DNA of 64,000 bases from Nocardiopsis sp. CNT312 (lineage in GTDB: Bacteria > Actinomycetota > Actinomycetes > Streptosporangiales > Streptosporangiaceae): contig NZ_AZXF01000027.1 in the NCBI RefSeq assembly GCF_000515115.1, positions 1-64,000 of the forward strand, in the 5' to 3' direction. The translations under genes were made by a program, and so were the position numbers. This document shows positions 18,303 through 29,013 of this stretch, piece by piece (within the stretch, counting starts at the first letter, position 1; the number at the start of each line of letters is the position of its first letter). A model generated the notes under the pieces. The model was given only the letters and a program-made list of their open reading frames with translations. It did not search any database and had not been told where the DNA came from.

Positions 18303-20342
18303 TCAGCACAGCCCTCGGCCGCCTCCCAGGGGGCCCAGGGTCCGCCGGATCCGGGCCACCGTGCGGGGGTCGGCGAGCAGTTCGTCGACGAGCACGGGCT
18401 CGCCCTCCCCGTTGGTGAGCGGGATGCGCCAGTTCGGGTACTGGGTGCTGGTGCCGGGCTGGTTCTGCATGCGGCGCTCGCCCACCATGTCGGTCAGTGC
18501 CACACCCAGCATGCGTGCCGGGGTGGCCGACAGGAAGGCGTGCATGGCCGCCGCCACCGAGGCCGGGTCGGCCACCGGGTCCACGTCCGCGTCAAGCAGG
18601 CCCATCTCCACCAGGAGGGAGCGCCACCGCTCCACGCGCTCCTCGGATTCGGCGAGTTCCTCCTCCAGCGGCCGCCCCAGCAGCCCCAGCCGGTCGCGCA
18701 GTTCGATGTGCTCCCCCGACAGGAACGAGGCGACCGGCGGCAGGTCGTGGGTGGCGACCGTGGCCAGGCAGTCGGCGCGCCACTCCTGCGGCCGACGGGG
18801 CGTGCCCTCGGAGTCCTGTTCGAACCAGAGGACGGACGTGCCCAGGATCCCCCGGTCGGCGAGGTGGTCGCGCACCCGGGGCTCCACGGTGCCCAGGTCC
18901 TCTCCGACGAGCACGGCGTCGGCCGTGTGCGCGGCCAGGGCGAGGGTGCCCACCGTCCCCTCGTGGTCGTAGCGGACGTAGGTGCCCTCGGAGGGCGGGG
19001 CGCCCTCGGGCACGCACCACATCCGGAACATGCCCATGACGTGGTCCACGCGGGCCCCGCCGGCGTTGCGCAAGGCGTGGCCCATGATCTGGCGGAGGGG
19101 GGCGTAGCCCAGTTCGGCGAGCCTGCGCGGGTGCCAGGGCGGCTGGCCCCAGTCCTGGCCCTGCCGGTTGAACTCGTCCGGCGGTGCCCCCGCATGCAGC
19201 CCCGGGACCAGCGCGTCCCCGCAGGTCCACGCGTCCGCGCCCCCGGCCTGGACGCCGATCGCCAGGTCGTGGACGATCCCCAGCCCCATCCCCGCGGCCA
19301 GGGCGGTGCTCTGGGCCTGGGCCTCCTGCTCGTCCAGGACCCACTGGAGCCAGCGGTGGAACTCCACGGCCGGCCAGCGGTGCAGGGCCTCCTCCCCCAC
19401 CGCCTGTGATCCGACGTCGCGCAGGTGGGCGGGCCAGGAGCGGATGTCGCCCCCGTGCTCCTCGGCCAGGGCGCACCAGGTGGCGAACTCGACCAGGGGC
19501 TGCCCCTCGCTCTCCAGGTAGGTGCGGAGCGCGGCCTCCCGGCCGGGTGCGCGCGGCACCTGGAAGAGCACTTCGAGTGCGGCGCGCTTGGCCTCCCAGA
19601 CGGCGTCCCGGTCCAGCAGGTCAGCGGTGCGGCCGCGTTCGCGCAGGGGGCGGGCCAGACGCTGGATGCCCTCGCGCTGGGCGGGGTCGAGCCGGGCGTA
19701 CTCCGGGATGTCCTCCACCCGGATGTAGAGCGGGCTGCTGTAGCGGCGGCTGACGGGCAGGTAGGGCGAGGGCTCCAGCGGCGGCGCGGGTTCGGTGGCG
19801 TGCACCGGGTTGACCAGGACGAAGTCCGCACCGAGGTCGCGTCCGCCCCAGTCGCTGAGGTCGGCGAGGTCGCGCAGGTCTCCGGTGCCCCATGAGGCCC
19901 TGGACCGGACGCTGTAGACCTGGGCCGTGAGCCCCCACACCCGTGGGCGGCGCCCCAGGGCTGTGGGCTCGATCCGGTCGGGGACCACCAGCAGGGGCGC
20001 GTCGTACTCGGAGCCCCCGGCGTCGACGTGCAGGGTGTGCACGCCCAGGGGCAGGCCGGGGTCGAAGGGCAGCAGGGAGCCGTCGGCGGTCTCGACCGTG
20101 CTGCGGGCGCCCTCAGGCAGGACGAGGTCGGGGGCCTTGCCCTCGCGGACGACCACGGCGGGGGGCAGCGGGCCCGGCCGCGGCACCGACGCCGCGGCCC
20201 GGTCCTGGGGGTCGACCCCCAGGGCCCGCAGGACGTGGCGGATGGTGTCGGGCGCGACGGCCACCCGACGCCCCCGCCAGTCCTCGTAGGCGGTGGCAAC
20301 CCCGTGCTGCTCGGCCACGCGGGCCAACTGAACATCCCTCAC
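18303..20342 (-). CDS. malQ: 4-alpha-glucanotransferase (amylomaltase)
   Basis: GH77 enzyme that transfers alpha-1,4-glucan segments in maltodextrin or glycogen metabolism. The 679-residue length fits the long MalQ form with an N-terminal extension domain. The catalytic aspartate is in RVDHVMGM, the acid/base glutamate in LVGEDLGT, and the transition-state aspartate in ATHDLPP. The GTG start at 20342 lacks a strong ribosome site. No other mal genes are nearby. Confidence 0.93.
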   Translation of the reverse strand: MRDVQLARVAEQHGVATAYEDWRGRRVAVAPDTIRHVLRALGVDPQDRAAASVPRPGPLPPAVVVREGKAPDLVLPEGARSTVETADGSLLPFDPGLPLGVHTLHVDAGGSEYDAPLLVVPDRIEPTALGRRPRVWGLTAQVYSVRSRASWGTGDLRDLADLSDWGGRDLGADFVLVNPVHATEPAPPLEPSPYLPVSRRYSSPLYIRVEDIPEYARLDPAQREGIQRLARPLRERGRTADLLDRDAVWEAKRAALEVLFQVPRAPGREAALRTYLESEGQPLVEFATWCALAEEHGGDIRSWPAHLRDVGSQAVGEEALHRWPAVEFHRWLQWVLDEQEAQAQSTALAAGMGLGIVHDLAIGVQAGGADAWTCGDALVPGLHAGAPPDEFNRQGQDWGQPPWHPRRLAELGYAPLRQIMGHALRNAGGARVDHVMGMFRMWCVPEGAPPSEGTYVRYDHEGTVGTLALAAHTADAVLVGEDLGTVEPRVRDHLADRGILGTSVLWFEQDSEGTPRRPQEWRADCLATVATHDLPPVASFLSGEHIELRDRLGLLGRPLEEELAESEERVERWRSLLVEMGLLDADVDPVADPASVAAAMHAFLSATPARMLGVALTDMVGERRMQNQPGTSTQYPNWRIPLTNGEGEPVLVDELLADPRTVARIRRTLGPLGGGRGLC

Positions 20343-20464
20343 AGCAACCGATCATGCCCCAACCGTGGCCGTGTACACAGCAGGACGGCCCGGCGTGGAG
20401 CCGGAAAGCCCTCTCGACGTGGGGTGCGGTTGACCGTTTCCTTGTGTTCGTGGGCCGGCGCGGA

Positions 20465-21901
20465 TCAGTCTGTGCCGGGAGGGACGTGGTGCGCCCAGGG
20501 GCAGGCCTGTTCCAGTTGGGCCGACAGCGACAGCAGCGTCCCCTCGCCGCCCGGCCGTCCCGTGAGCATCACGCCGATGGGCAGGCCGTCGGGCGACCAG
20601 TGCAGGGGGAGGCTGACCGAAGGCTGGCCGGACACGTTGTAGACCGAGGTGAAGGGGGCGAACTCGGTCATCAGGCGAAACTCCTCGGCCGCCCCCTGGG
20701 AGCGCAGGTGCCCGATCGGCCCCGGGGGCAGGGCCAGGGTGGGGCTGAGCACGGCGTCGAAGGGGGCGGTGGCCGCGGCCAGGGACCGCACACCGCGCTG
20801 GAGCCGGGCCCAGGCGGCGATGTAGTCGGCGGCGGAGGCGGACCGGGCTCGGGCGCGCAGCCACCGGTTGAGCGGGCCGAGTTCGTGCTCGCGCTCGGGG
20901 GCCACGGGAGCGGCGGAGGCCATCGCCGTCCAGAGCACCTGGAAGTCCTGGAAGTAGGTGCCGCCGAAGTGTGCGTCGCCGGGCGGGGGGACCTCCTCCA
21001 CCTCGTGCCCGAGTTCGACGAGCAGCTCGGTGGCCTCGTCGTGGGCCCGCCGCACGTGCGGATGCACGGGGGCGTCGGTGGCTCCCGGCTCGGTGTAGCG
21101 GCCGATGCGCAGCCGCCGGGGTGCGCGCCGGGTGTGGCCGAGGAAGGTCGGGCCGGGGGGCGGGCACGGTGCGGTGTACTGGTCGCCGGGCAGGTTCCCG
21201 GCCACGGCGTCGAGTACCAGGGCGGCGTCGGCTACGGTGCGGGTGAGGAACCCGGCGGTGGCCAGGCCGGCGAGGTCGGCCCTTCCGGGGCCCGCGGAGA
21301 CGCGTCCGCGGGTGGGTTTGAGTCCGAACAGGCCGCAGGCGCTGGCGGGGATGCGCACGGAGCCGCCCCCGTCGGTGCCGTGGGCGATGGGGGCGAGCCG
21401 TGCGGCCACGGCCGCGGCGGCGCCGCCGCTGGAGCCGCCGGGGGTGAGGGCGGTGTTCCAGGGGTTGCGGGTGGGCGGGGCGATGCCGTTCTCGGTGTAG
21501 CAGGAGGAGCCGAGCTCGGGGGTGTTGGTCTTGCCGGTGAGGAGGGCTCCGGCGGCGCGCAGCCGACCTGCGGCGTGGGTGTCGAACGCGGCGACGGTGT
21601 GCGGGAGGGCGCGCGAGCCGTAGGTGGTCCGTACCCCGGCGACCGGATCGAGGTCCTTGACGGGGACGGGGACTCCGAGCAGCGGCGGCAGTAGGTCCGG
21701 CGTGTCGTCCACCACTCGTTTCTCGGCATAGCGGGCTTGTTCAAGAGCTATTTCGGCCGTGACCGCAATGTGGGAGCCGTAGGTGGGGTCGAGCCGCTCC
21801 ACCCGCCGCAGGAAGTGCTCGGCAATCTCCACGGGAGACAGTTCCCGGCCGCGGACCATCGCGGCCAGCCGGTGTCCCGGCAGGTCGTGGATCTGGGTCA
21901 T
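20465..21901 (-). CDS. amidase (amidase signature family)
   Basis: A 478-residue hydrolase of the amidase-signature family. The Ser-cisSer-Lys triad is visible: Lys in PVPVKD, and the serines in the glycine-rich GGSSGGA and GTDGGGSVRIPA stretches. No GatB or GatC is adjacent, so it is more likely a free amidase than GatA. The ATG at 21901 (MTQIHDLPG) is chosen; another in-frame ATG is two codons upstream. It diverges from the NERD gene. Confidence 0.88.
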   Translation of the reverse strand: MTQIHDLPGHRLAAMVRGRELSPVEIAEHFLRRVERLDPTYGSHIAVTAEIALEQARYAEKRVVDDTPDLLPPLLGVPVPVKDLDPVAGVRTTYGSRALPHTVAAFDTHAAGRLRAAGALLTGKTNTPELGSSCYTENGIAPPTRNPWNTALTPGGSSGGAAAAVAARLAPIAHGTDGGGSVRIPASACGLFGLKPTRGRVSAGPGRADLAGLATAGFLTRTVADAALVLDAVAGNLPGDQYTAPCPPPGPTFLGHTRRAPRRLRIGRYTEPGATDAPVHPHVRRAHDEATELLVELGHEVEEVPPPGDAHFGGTYFQDFQVLWTAMASAAPVAPEREHELGPLNRWLRARARSASAADYIAAWARLQRGVRSLAAATAPFDAVLSPTLALPPGPIGHLRSQGAAEEFRLMTEFAPFTSVYNVSGQPSVSLPLHWSPDGLPIGVMLTGRPGGEGTLLSLSAQLEQACPWAHHVPPGTD

Positions 21902-22063
21902 GATCATCCAGGCTAGCGGGCGGCGCGGCCGACCGGCCCGGGGACGGTGGTGCTCTCTGGAGAGGCTGTCCGAGGGGCGATCCTTCCCTGTCCCCGTGCT
22001 GCGGACACGCATGCGGGGGGCCGGATCGGGGCAGAGCAGGTGTGAGAAGTCAGGCGCTAGGAC

Positions 22064-22900
22064 TTGGAAATGGATGGATCTAACCTGTCCGACGTGGAAT
22101 CGACAACGACAGAGAACGCCCGCAGATCGCCAGAAAAAGCCCCAACGGGGGCTCAGCGCCCGGAAGATCTCTTTTTCCCCAACAAGCGCGAGAAAAAGGA
22201 TAATTCTGAGCGCAAGCCCCTCTATGGGACTTTGAAGGACAACAAGACCGCACGCCGCTGGGCCGTGCGCGTGGCCGCCGCCCTGGCTACCGCCCTCCTG
22301 GTGGGCCTGCTCGCCTCCAGTTGGCGCATCGGCGCCACCCTGGGGCTGATCGTGCTCATCTGGACCGCGGTGTACGACATGCGCCACCGCTCGGAGGTAC
22401 CCCAGTGGCGCAGGGGGCACGCCGCCCAGCGCAAGACCGAGGCCCAGCTCAAACTGATGAAGCAACTCGGGTACCGGGTCCTGCACGCACGATCCGTCCC
22501 CACCGGAGACGGCCAGATCGACCACTTCGTCGTAGGGCGCCGCGGAGCCTTCACCATCGACTCCGAGTCGTGGGACAAGCGCCTGCCGCTGCGCAACAAG
22601 CTGGAGAAGCTCTACCACGGCCGCTTCAGCAAGAACGAGCGGATCGACGAGGCGCTGGACGAGGCCAAGCGCGCCGAGGAACTCGTCAGCGCCCAACTCG
22701 GCCGCGACATCTCGGTGCGCCCGGCCCTGGCCATCTACGGCCCCGGGATGCCCTGGGACAGCCACCGCCTGCGCGGTGTCGACATCATCACAGGCTCCAA
22801 GGTCCGCCGGTGGCTGCGCACGGGGCGCGACCGGATGGACGAGACCGAGATCGAGGAGATCTACGAAGCCGCGAAGAAGGCGCTCCCACCGCGCTACTGA
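22064..22900 (+). CDS. NERD-domain membrane protein
   Basis: A 278-residue protein. Residues 1-60 are polar and disordered, ~68-107 hold two membrane helices, and ~120-240 form a nuclease-related NERD domain ([21 protein letters not shown] carries the D...D/E...E core typical of the fold). NERD domains are related to restriction-type nucleases, but this one sits on the cytosolic side of a membrane anchor. Its role is not known. ilvD starts 184 bases downstream on the same strand. Confidence 0.78.
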   Translation: MEMDGSNLSDVESTTTENARRSPEKAPTGAQRPEDLFFPNKREKKDNSERKPLYGTLKDNKTARRWAVRVAAALATALLVGLLASSWRIGATLGLIVLIWTAVYDMRHRSEVPQWRRGHAAQRKTEAQLKLMKQLGYRVLHARSVPTGDGQIDHFVVGRRGAFTIDSESWDKRLPLRNKLEKLYHGRFSKNERIDEALDEAKRAEELVSAQLGRDISVRPALAIYGPGMPWDSHRLRGVDIITGSKVRRWLRTGRDRMDETEIEEIYEAAKKALPPRY

Positions 22901-23084
22901 TCCAGGAGGACCGTCCGCACCGGGACCGGGTGGGCGGCACCGGGACCGGTGCCGCCCACCCGGTCCCGCACATCCCCGCATGTCTCACGATCCGGACACC
23001 GCGTCTCCCGAGGCGAGACCACGATGGTTGGACGGAACGGCTACCATCGACGGGAAAGACCCGGAACCGATGGGAGCCCACCCC

Positions 23085-24947
23085 ATGCCCGCGCTACGCT
23101 CACGCACGGTCACGCACGGCAGGAACATGGCAGGTGCGCGCGCCCTCATGCGCGCCACCGGTGTGGAGCGCGAGGACTTCGGCAAGCCCATCGTGGCCGT
23201 GGCCAACAGCTTCACCGAGTTCGTCCCCGGCCACGTCCACCTGCGCGAGGTCGCCGACGTGGTCTCCGCGGCGGTCCGCGAGGCGGGCGGCGTCCCCCGC
23301 GAGTTCAACTCGATCGCCGTCGACGACGGCATCGCCATGGGCCACGGCGGCATGCTCTACTCGCTGCCCAGCCGCGAACTCATCGCCGACTCCGTCGAGT
23401 ACATGGTCAACGCGCACTGCGCGGACGCCCTGGTGTGCGTGTCCAACTGCGACAAGATCACCCCCGGCATGCTGCTGGCCGCCATGCGGCTCAACATCCC
23501 CACGGTGTTCGTCTCCGGCGGCCCCATGGAGGCCGGCAAGGTCACCGTGGTTGACGGCACGGCCACCACGGTGCGCAAGCTCGACCTCATCAACCCGATG
23601 ATCGCCGCGGCCGACGAGAGCGTCTCCCAGGCCGAACTCGACGAGATGGAGGAGGCGGCCTGCCCGACCTGCGGCTCCTGCTCGGGTATGTTCACCGCCA
23701 ACTCGATGAACTGCCTCACCGAGGCGATCGGCCTGGCGCTGCCGGGCAACGGCACCGTGCTGGCCACCCACACCGCCCGCCGGGCCCTGTACGAGGCGGC
23801 GGGGCACCGCGTCGTGGAGGCCGCCAAGCGCTACTACCAGGAGGACGACGACTCCGTCCTGCCGCTGTCCATCGCCACACCCGCCGCCTTCGGCAACGCC
23901 ATGGCCCTGGACGTGGCCATGGGCGGCTCCACCAACACCATCCTGCACCTGCTGGCCGCCGCCACCGAGGCCGGTGTCGACTTCGGCCTCCCGGAGATCG
24001 ACCAGGTCTCCCGCCGCGTGCCGTGCCTGTGCAAGGTCGCACCGAACACGGAGAAGTACCACATCGAGGACGTCCACCGGGCGGGCGGCATCCCCGCCAT
24101 CCTCGGTGAACTCGCCCGGGGCGGCCTGCTGGACACGTCCCTGCCCACGGTGCACGGCAAGACCATCGGCGAGTTCATCGACGAGTGGGACATCGCCGGC
24201 GGCAGCGCCTCCGACGAGGCCGTCGAACTGTTCCACGCCGCACCCGGCGGCAAGCGCACCACCAAGGCCTACTCCCAGAGCACCCGCTGGGACAGCCTGG
24301 ACACCGACCGCGAGGCCGGCTGCATCCGCTCGGTGGAGCACGCCTACACCAAGGACGGCGGTCTGGCCGTACTGTTCGGCAACCTCGCCCCCGACGGCGC
24401 GATCGTCAAGACCGCAGGCGTGGAGGAGGAACTGTGGACCTTCTCCGGGCCCGCCAAGGTGTTCGAGTCCCAGGAGGACGCGGTCGAGGGCATCCTCTCC
24501 AAGCAGATCGAGCCCGGCGACGTGGTGGTCATCCGCTACGAGGGCCCCAAGGGCGGCCCGGGCATGCAGGAGATGCTCTACCCCACGAGCTTCCTCAAGG
24601 GCCGCGGCCTGGGCAAGGCGTGCGCGCTCATCACCGACGGCCGCTTCTCCGGCGGCACGTCCGGCCTGTCCATCGGTCACGCCTCGCCTGAGGCCGCTGC
24701 GGGCGGCGACATCGCCCTGGTGGAGGACGGCGACACCATAAGCATCGACATCCCGGGCCGCGGCCTGGTGCTGGAGGTGCCCGAGGACGAACTCGACGCC
24801 CGCCGCGAGCGCCTGGTCAAGGAACTGGGCCGCTTCCGGCCGCGCGACCGCCAACGTCCGGTGACAGCGGCACTGCGCGCCTACGCCGCCATGGCCACCT
24901 CGGCCTCCACCGGCGCGGCGCGCGACGTGAGCCAGATCGAGAAGTAG
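23085..24947 (+). CDS. ilvD: dihydroxy-acid dehydratase
   Basis: Fe-S enzyme that dehydrates 2,3-dihydroxy acids in valine, isoleucine and leucine synthesis. Cluster ligands lie in [10 protein letters not shown] and in [11 protein letters not shown]; the C-terminal [14 protein letters not shown] motif is complete. Length is 620 residues. The ATG at 23085 has GGGAG 8 bases upstream and matches the family start ([18 protein letters not shown]). Other ilv genes are not in the window. Confidence 0.96.
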   Translation: MPALRSRTVTHGRNMAGARALMRATGVEREDFGKPIVAVANSFTEFVPGHVHLREVADVVSAAVREAGGVPREFNSIAVDDGIAMGHGGMLYSLPSRELIADSVEYMVNAHCADALVCVSNCDKITPGMLLAAMRLNIPTVFVSGGPMEAGKVTVVDGTATTVRKLDLINPMIAAADESVSQAELDEMEEAACPTCGSCSGMFTANSMNCLTEAIGLALPGNGTVLATHTARRALYEAAGHRVVEAAKRYYQEDDDSVLPLSIATPAAFGNAMALDVAMGGSTNTILHLLAAATEAGVDFGLPEIDQVSRRVPCLCKVAPNTEKYHIEDVHRAGGIPAILGELARGGLLDTSLPTVHGKTIGEFIDEWDIAGGSASDEAVELFHAAPGGKRTTKAYSQSTRWDSLDTDREAGCIRSVEHAYTKDGGLAVLFGNLAPDGAIVKTAGVEEELWTFSGPAKVFESQEDAVEGILSKQIEPGDVVVIRYEGPKGGPGMQEMLYPTSFLKGRGLGKACALITDGRFSGGTSGLSIGHASPEAAAGGDIALVEDGDTISIDIPGRGLVLEVPEDELDARRERLVKELGRFRPRDRQRPVTAALRAYAAMATSASTGAARDVSQIEK

Positions 24948-24970
24948 GGCCTTCGGACCAAGAACGGTGC

Positions 24971-25001
24971 GAGGGGCGCCTCCTACCGGGGGCCGCCCCT
25001 C
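24971..25001. terminator. terminator between ilvD and the FmdB-like gene
   Basis: GAGGGGCG and CGCCCCTC form an 8-bp perfect stem between two convergent genes, 24 bases after the ilvD stop. Confidence 0.6.
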
Positions 25002-25022
25002 GGACGTGCCCGAGCGGTGCCG

Positions 25023-25229
25023 TCAGGAACAGCAGCCGCCCCCGCAGCACCCTCCGCCACCGGAGGGCCCGGGTGCGGCGGCGCGTCCGCCCACGGCCAC
25101 GGTGGACAGCAGGCGCACGGTGTCGTCGTGCCCCTGGGGGCAGTCGGCCGGGTCACCCGCCTCGGCCATCGGGCGGGAGACCTCGAAGGAGGCGCCGCAG
25201 GTGCGGCAGCGGAAGTCGTATCTGGGCAT
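25023..25229 (-). CDS. FmdB-family zinc ribbon protein
   Basis: A 68-residue protein that begins MPRYDFRCRTCG, the typical start of the FmdB/CxxC_CxxC regulatory zinc ribbon. The first CxxC (Cys8, Cys11) is clear, and CPQGH supplies only one cysteine of the second pair, replaced by CxxxH here. The tail is Gly- and Cys-rich (GGGGCCGGGCCS). The role is unknown; related proteins are annotated as putative regulators of formamidase genes. Confidence 0.75.
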   Translation of the reverse strand: MPRYDFRCRTCGASFEVSRPMAEAGDPADCPQGHDDTVRLLSTVAVGGRAAAPGPSGGGGCCGGGCCS

Positions 25230-25401
25230 GGCCACAGGATAGCCGCCCCCTCTCCTCCAGAGCCGGCTCCATGAGGTCACGCCCCGCCGACGCGTATCGC
25301 CCACCAACCTTCACCAGGGCCCCGATCCGTCCCCCGTTTTCCTCCGACTGCTCCGGGCACGCGGAAGCCCCCGCTCCCGCACAGGAGGAGGGTGAAGGGG
25401 T

Positions 25402-25438
25402 GGCGGGGCCGGTCGGGGACGCTTGCCCCGGCCCCGCC
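25402..25438 (-). terminator. terminator after the HNH gene
   Basis: GGCGGGGCCGG and CCGGCCCCGCC pair perfectly over 11 bp, 8 bases beyond the HNH stop codon. Confidence 0.65.
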
Positions 25439-25445
25439 GCCTGCG

Positions 25446-25997
25446 TCAGGCCACCAGGTGGGCCATGTACGGCTCCCACTGGGGGTCGCCGTGCAGGTCA
25501 CCGTTGATCAGCCGCCAGTGCGGCCCCTTGGGCACCTTGGGGGTGATGTGCAGCTCCCAGCCGAGCTCGTCCAGGAACTTGTCCGCCTTGCGGTGGTTGC
25601 ACGGCTTGCAGGCCGCCACCACGTTCTCCCACACGTGCGCCCCGCCGCGGCTGCGCGGGATGACGTGGTCGATCGTCTCGGCCTTTCTGCCGCAGTAACC
25701 GCAGGTGTTGCGGTCCCGGCGCATGAGGGCCACCCGCGTCAGCGGGACCCTGCGGCTGTAGGGGACGGTGATGTAGCGCCTGAGCCGGATCACCGACGGC
25801 ACGTCGTAGGACCGTGTCGCCGAGTGCAGGACCGCTCCCGTCCCGTCCTCATGGACGACCTCCGCCTTCTCCCGCAGGACGAGGAGAATCGCCCTGCGCA
25901 GAGGCAGCGTCGTCAGTGGTTCGAAACTCGCGTTGAGTAGCAGCACGTGGCGGCGGGCGGTGCCTGGACCACCCTCCCGGCTGCGTGGGGCGCTCAT
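25446..25997 (-). CDS. HNH endonuclease family protein
   Basis: A 183-residue protein with a C-terminal HNH domain: CGYCGRKAETIDHVIPRSRGG then NVVAACKPCNHRKAD. The two CxxC pairs bind a structural zinc and DHV, N and H supply the metal site. The N-terminal ~85 residues (LLLNASFEPLTTLP) are typical of the widely conserved actinobacterial chromosomal HNH protein, which is not a known phage or restriction nuclease. It diverges from the peptidase gene. Confidence 0.88.
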   Translation of the reverse strand: MSAPRSREGGPGTARRHVLLLNASFEPLTTLPLRRAILLVLREKAEVVHEDGTGAVLHSATRSYDVPSVIRLRRYITVPYSRRVPLTRVALMRRDRNTCGYCGRKAETIDHVIPRSRGGAHVWENVVAACKPCNHRKADKFLDELGWELHITPKVPKGPHWRLINGDLHGDPQWEPYMAHLVA

Positions 25998-26327
25998 CGC
26001 TTCGCCCCGGCCGCCGCATGCCGCGACCGTGTCTCTTCCCCGGCCAGCCGATCGGCCAGCCAGGAAGCCTCCCTGTGCACCGATCCGAGGATCGGTGGTT
26101 CCGTACGCCTTGCCACACGGACCTCCCGGTGGTTACCGCCGAGCTCGCGTCCCGCATTCAGTTTGCGTGGTCGGACCGCTCCTGCGCCACCCCATTTCCT
26201 CGCGGACCTCCAGAAAAAAGCCGGTGTTCGCCGCTTCGAGACCATCGCGTGCCCCCAGCGGGCCGCGCTCACCGCAACCACACCGTGACCGACAGAGACG
26301 GAATGGCCTGTGGATAGGCTGCGAAGT
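25998..26327. other. 330-base divergent intergenic region
   Basis: Separates the HNH gene and the S9 peptidase, which are read away from each other, so it should hold both promoters. I see no clear -35/-10 pair and no gene. Confidence 0.4.
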
Positions 26328-28421
26328 ATGCGCCAACTCCGGTACCCGCCAGCAGAGCGTTCGGACATCATCGACACCCTCCACGGCCATGCGGTCGGCG
26401 ACCCCTACCGCTGGTTGGAGGACCCCGACTCGGCCAAGACCAAGGACTGGTCCGCGGCCCAGGACACCCTGTACTCCGAGGCCGCCGCCGACTACAGGAC
26501 ACGCTCCTGGTTCGACGACCGTATCCGCTCGCTCCTGGGCGCCGGGTACGTCGGCGCCCCCCTGTGGCGGGGCGAACGCTGCTTCTTCACCCGCCGCACG
26601 GCCGAGCAGGAGCACGGCGTCCTCTACGTCCGGGACGGCGACGGCCCCGAGCGCGTCCTGGTCGACCCGGGTTCCCTGGACCCCGAGGGCCTCACCACCC
26701 TCGACGCCTGGCAGCCCGACCGCTCGGGGCGGCTCCTGGCCTACCAGCTCTCCGAGGGCGGCGATGAGGAGTCGGTGCTGCGCGTCATGGACACCGGCAC
26801 CGGTGCCACCGTCGACGGACCGATCGACCGCGCCCGCTACAGCCCCATCGCCTGGCTGCCCGACTCCTCGGCCTTCTACTACGTGCGCCGCCTGCCTGCG
26901 GAGCTGGCCCCCGAGGGCGAGGAGAACTACCACCGCAGGGTCTACCTGCACCGGCTCGGCTCGCCCGAGAACGAGGACGTCCTCATCTTCGGCGAGGGGC
27001 GCGACAAGACCGAGTACTACGCCCCCGCTGTGAGCCGCGACGGCCGCTGGCTCCTGCTGTCGGCGGTCAAGGGCACCTCCTCGGCCACCGACCTGTGGAT
27101 CGCCGACCTCGCCGAGGGCCCCCTGGAGTCCCCCAGGCTGCTGCCGATCCAACAGAACGTGGACGCCGACCTGGCGGCGCACGTGGGACGCGACGGCCGC
27201 CTGTACCTGTACACCGACCGCGACGCCCCGCGCGGGCGCCTGTGCGTGGCCGACCCCTCCTCCCCCGGGCCCGAGCACTGGACCACCCTGGTGCCCGAGG
27301 ACCCCGAGGCGGTCCTGGAGGACTACGCGATCCTGGACGGCCCGGAACTGGACCGGCCCGAACTCCTCGTGTCGTGGGGACGCCACGCCGTCAGCGAGAT
27401 CAGCCGCCACGACCTGGCCACGGGTGAGCGGCTCGGGACACTGGAACTGCCCGGCCTGGGCACGATCGGCACTCTGAGAGAGCGCCCCGAGGGCGGTCAC
27501 GAAGCGTGGTTCGGCTACACCGACAGCACCCACCCGTCGTCGGTGTACCGCTACGACGCACTCAGCGGCACCGTCTCGCGGTGGGCCCACGCCCCCGGTC
27601 GGATCGACGTGCCCGACGTGCGCACCGAACTGGTGACCTTCGCCTCCAAGGACGGCACCCCCGTGCGCATGCTCCTGGTCTCGCCTCCCGAACCCGCGGA
27701 CGGGCCCCGGCCGACCGTCCTGTACGGATACGGCGGTTTCCGGATCTCCCTCAGTCCCTCCTACTCCGCGTCGGCCCTGGCCTGGGTGCGCGCGGGCGGC
27801 GTGTACGCCATCGCCAACCTGCGCGGCGGGCTGGAGGAGGGCGAGGGGTGGCACCGCGCGGGGATGCTCGCCGACAAGCAGAACGTCTTCGACGACTGCG
27901 CCTCCGCCGCCGAGCACCTCATCGCCACAGGGGTGGCCGCCCCCGACCGGCTGGCGGTCATGGGCGGCAGCAACGGCGGCCTCCTGGTCGGCGCCATGGT
28001 CACCCAGCGCCCCGACCTGTTCGCCGCCGCGGTCTGCTCCGCGCCACTGCTCGACATGGTGCGCTACGAGCGCTTCGGGCTGGGACAGCTCTGGAACGTG
28101 GAATACGGCAGCGCCGACGTCCCCGAGGAGCTGGAGTGGCTGCTGGGGTACTCGCCCTACCACAACGTCCGCGAGGGGACCCGCTACCCGGCGACACTGT
28201 TCACGGTGTTCGACAACGACACACGGGTCGACCCCATGCACGCCCGCAAGCTGTGTGCGCTCCTGCAGTGGGCGACGTCGGTCCCGGCCGAGGAGCGCCC
28301 GATCCTGCTGCGGCGTGAGGCCGAGGTGGGACACAGTTCGCGTTCGGTGAGCCGGAGCGTAGCGCTCGGTTCCGAACAACTGGCCTTCCTCGCCCACCAC
28401 CTGGGCCTGTCCACGGGCTGA
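26328..28421 (+). CDS. prolyl oligopeptidase family serine peptidase (S9A)
   Basis: A 697-residue cytosolic peptidase cleaving after proline (or basic residues, as in oligopeptidase B). The N-terminal part is a seven-bladed propeller; the C-terminal alpha/beta-hydrolase carries Ser in MGGSNGG, Asp in DNDTRVDP and His in EVGHSSRS. It starts LRYPPAERSD as in the family. A GTG at 26310 is an alternative start; neither has a strong ribosome site. Confidence 0.92.
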   Translation: MRQLRYPPAERSDIIDTLHGHAVGDPYRWLEDPDSAKTKDWSAAQDTLYSEAAADYRTRSWFDDRIRSLLGAGYVGAPLWRGERCFFTRRTAEQEHGVLYVRDGDGPERVLVDPGSLDPEGLTTLDAWQPDRSGRLLAYQLSEGGDEESVLRVMDTGTGATVDGPIDRARYSPIAWLPDSSAFYYVRRLPAELAPEGEENYHRRVYLHRLGSPENEDVLIFGEGRDKTEYYAPAVSRDGRWLLLSAVKGTSSATDLWIADLAEGPLESPRLLPIQQNVDADLAAHVGRDGRLYLYTDRDAPRGRLCVADPSSPGPEHWTTLVPEDPEAVLEDYAILDGPELDRPELLVSWGRHAVSEISRHDLATGERLGTLELPGLGTIGTLRERPEGGHEAWFGYTDSTHPSSVYRYDALSGTVSRWAHAPGRIDVPDVRTELVTFASKDGTPVRMLLVSPPEPADGPRPTVLYGYGGFRISLSPSYSASALAWVRAGGVYAIANLRGGLEEGEGWHRAGMLADKQNVFDDCASAAEHLIATGVAAPDRLAVMGGSNGGLLVGAMVTQRPDLFAAAVCSAPLLDMVRYERFGLGQLWNVEYGSADVPEELEWLLGYSPYHNVREGTRYPATLFTVFDNDTRVDPMHARKLCALLQWATSVPAEERPILLRREAEVGHSSRSVSRSVALGSEQLAFLAHHLGLSTG

Positions 28422-28556
28422 CCCGGGGCCGCGGGCCCGAGCGAAGAGAGCAAACGCACAGGTGTCATGGCACCCGCCGCCGTGTACGCACGCGGCGGCG
28501 CTTGAGACCATGAGGGGCGCCCACCCCGGGGGAGCCGCCCACGAGAGGAACCGGAC

Positions 28557-28997
28557 GTGACCCAGACCGAGGCCGGACCCACCGCAGCCGCGACCGCACC
28601 CGAGCGGCACGTGTACCTCGCCCAGGTGCGCTATGGCGACCTCGACCCGCAGAACCACGTCAACAACGTGCGGATGCTCGCCTACCTGGAGGACGCCCGC
28701 GTCTCGTTCCTGCGCTACAAGGGGCTCTCCAACGACGACGGGGTGTTCGGCCCCCTGGTCGTGGCCCGCACCGAGGCGGACTACGTCGCTCCCCTGCTCC
28801 CCCGCACCGAACCGGTGCGGGTGGAGCTGTGGGTGACCGAGGTCCGCAGCGCGAGCTTCTCCCTGGCCTACGAGATCCGCGACGACGACACCGTGTTCCT
28901 GCGTGCCCGCACGGTGCAGGTCGGCTTCGACGTCCACACCCAGCGCGCCCGGCGGCTCGACAACCCCGAGCGGGACTTCCTCGCCCAGTACTCCTGA
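28557..28997 (+). CDS. acyl-CoA thioesterase (4HBT hotdog family)
   Basis: A 146-residue single-hotdog thioesterase. The conserved catalytic region YGDLDPQNHVNNVRMLAYLEDAR has the aspartate and histidine expected in the 4-hydroxybenzoyl-CoA thioesterase family. GAGAGGA is placed 7 bases before the GTG start. The acyl substrate is unknown. Confidence 0.88.
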   Translation: MTQTEAGPTAAATAPERHVYLAQVRYGDLDPQNHVNNVRMLAYLEDARVSFLRYKGLSNDDGVFGPLVVARTEADYVAPLLPRTEPVRVELWVTEVRSASFSLAYEIRDDDTVFLRARTVQVGFDVHTQRARRLDNPERDFLAQYS

Positions 28998-29013
28998 GGA
29001 GGTGCGGCGGCGG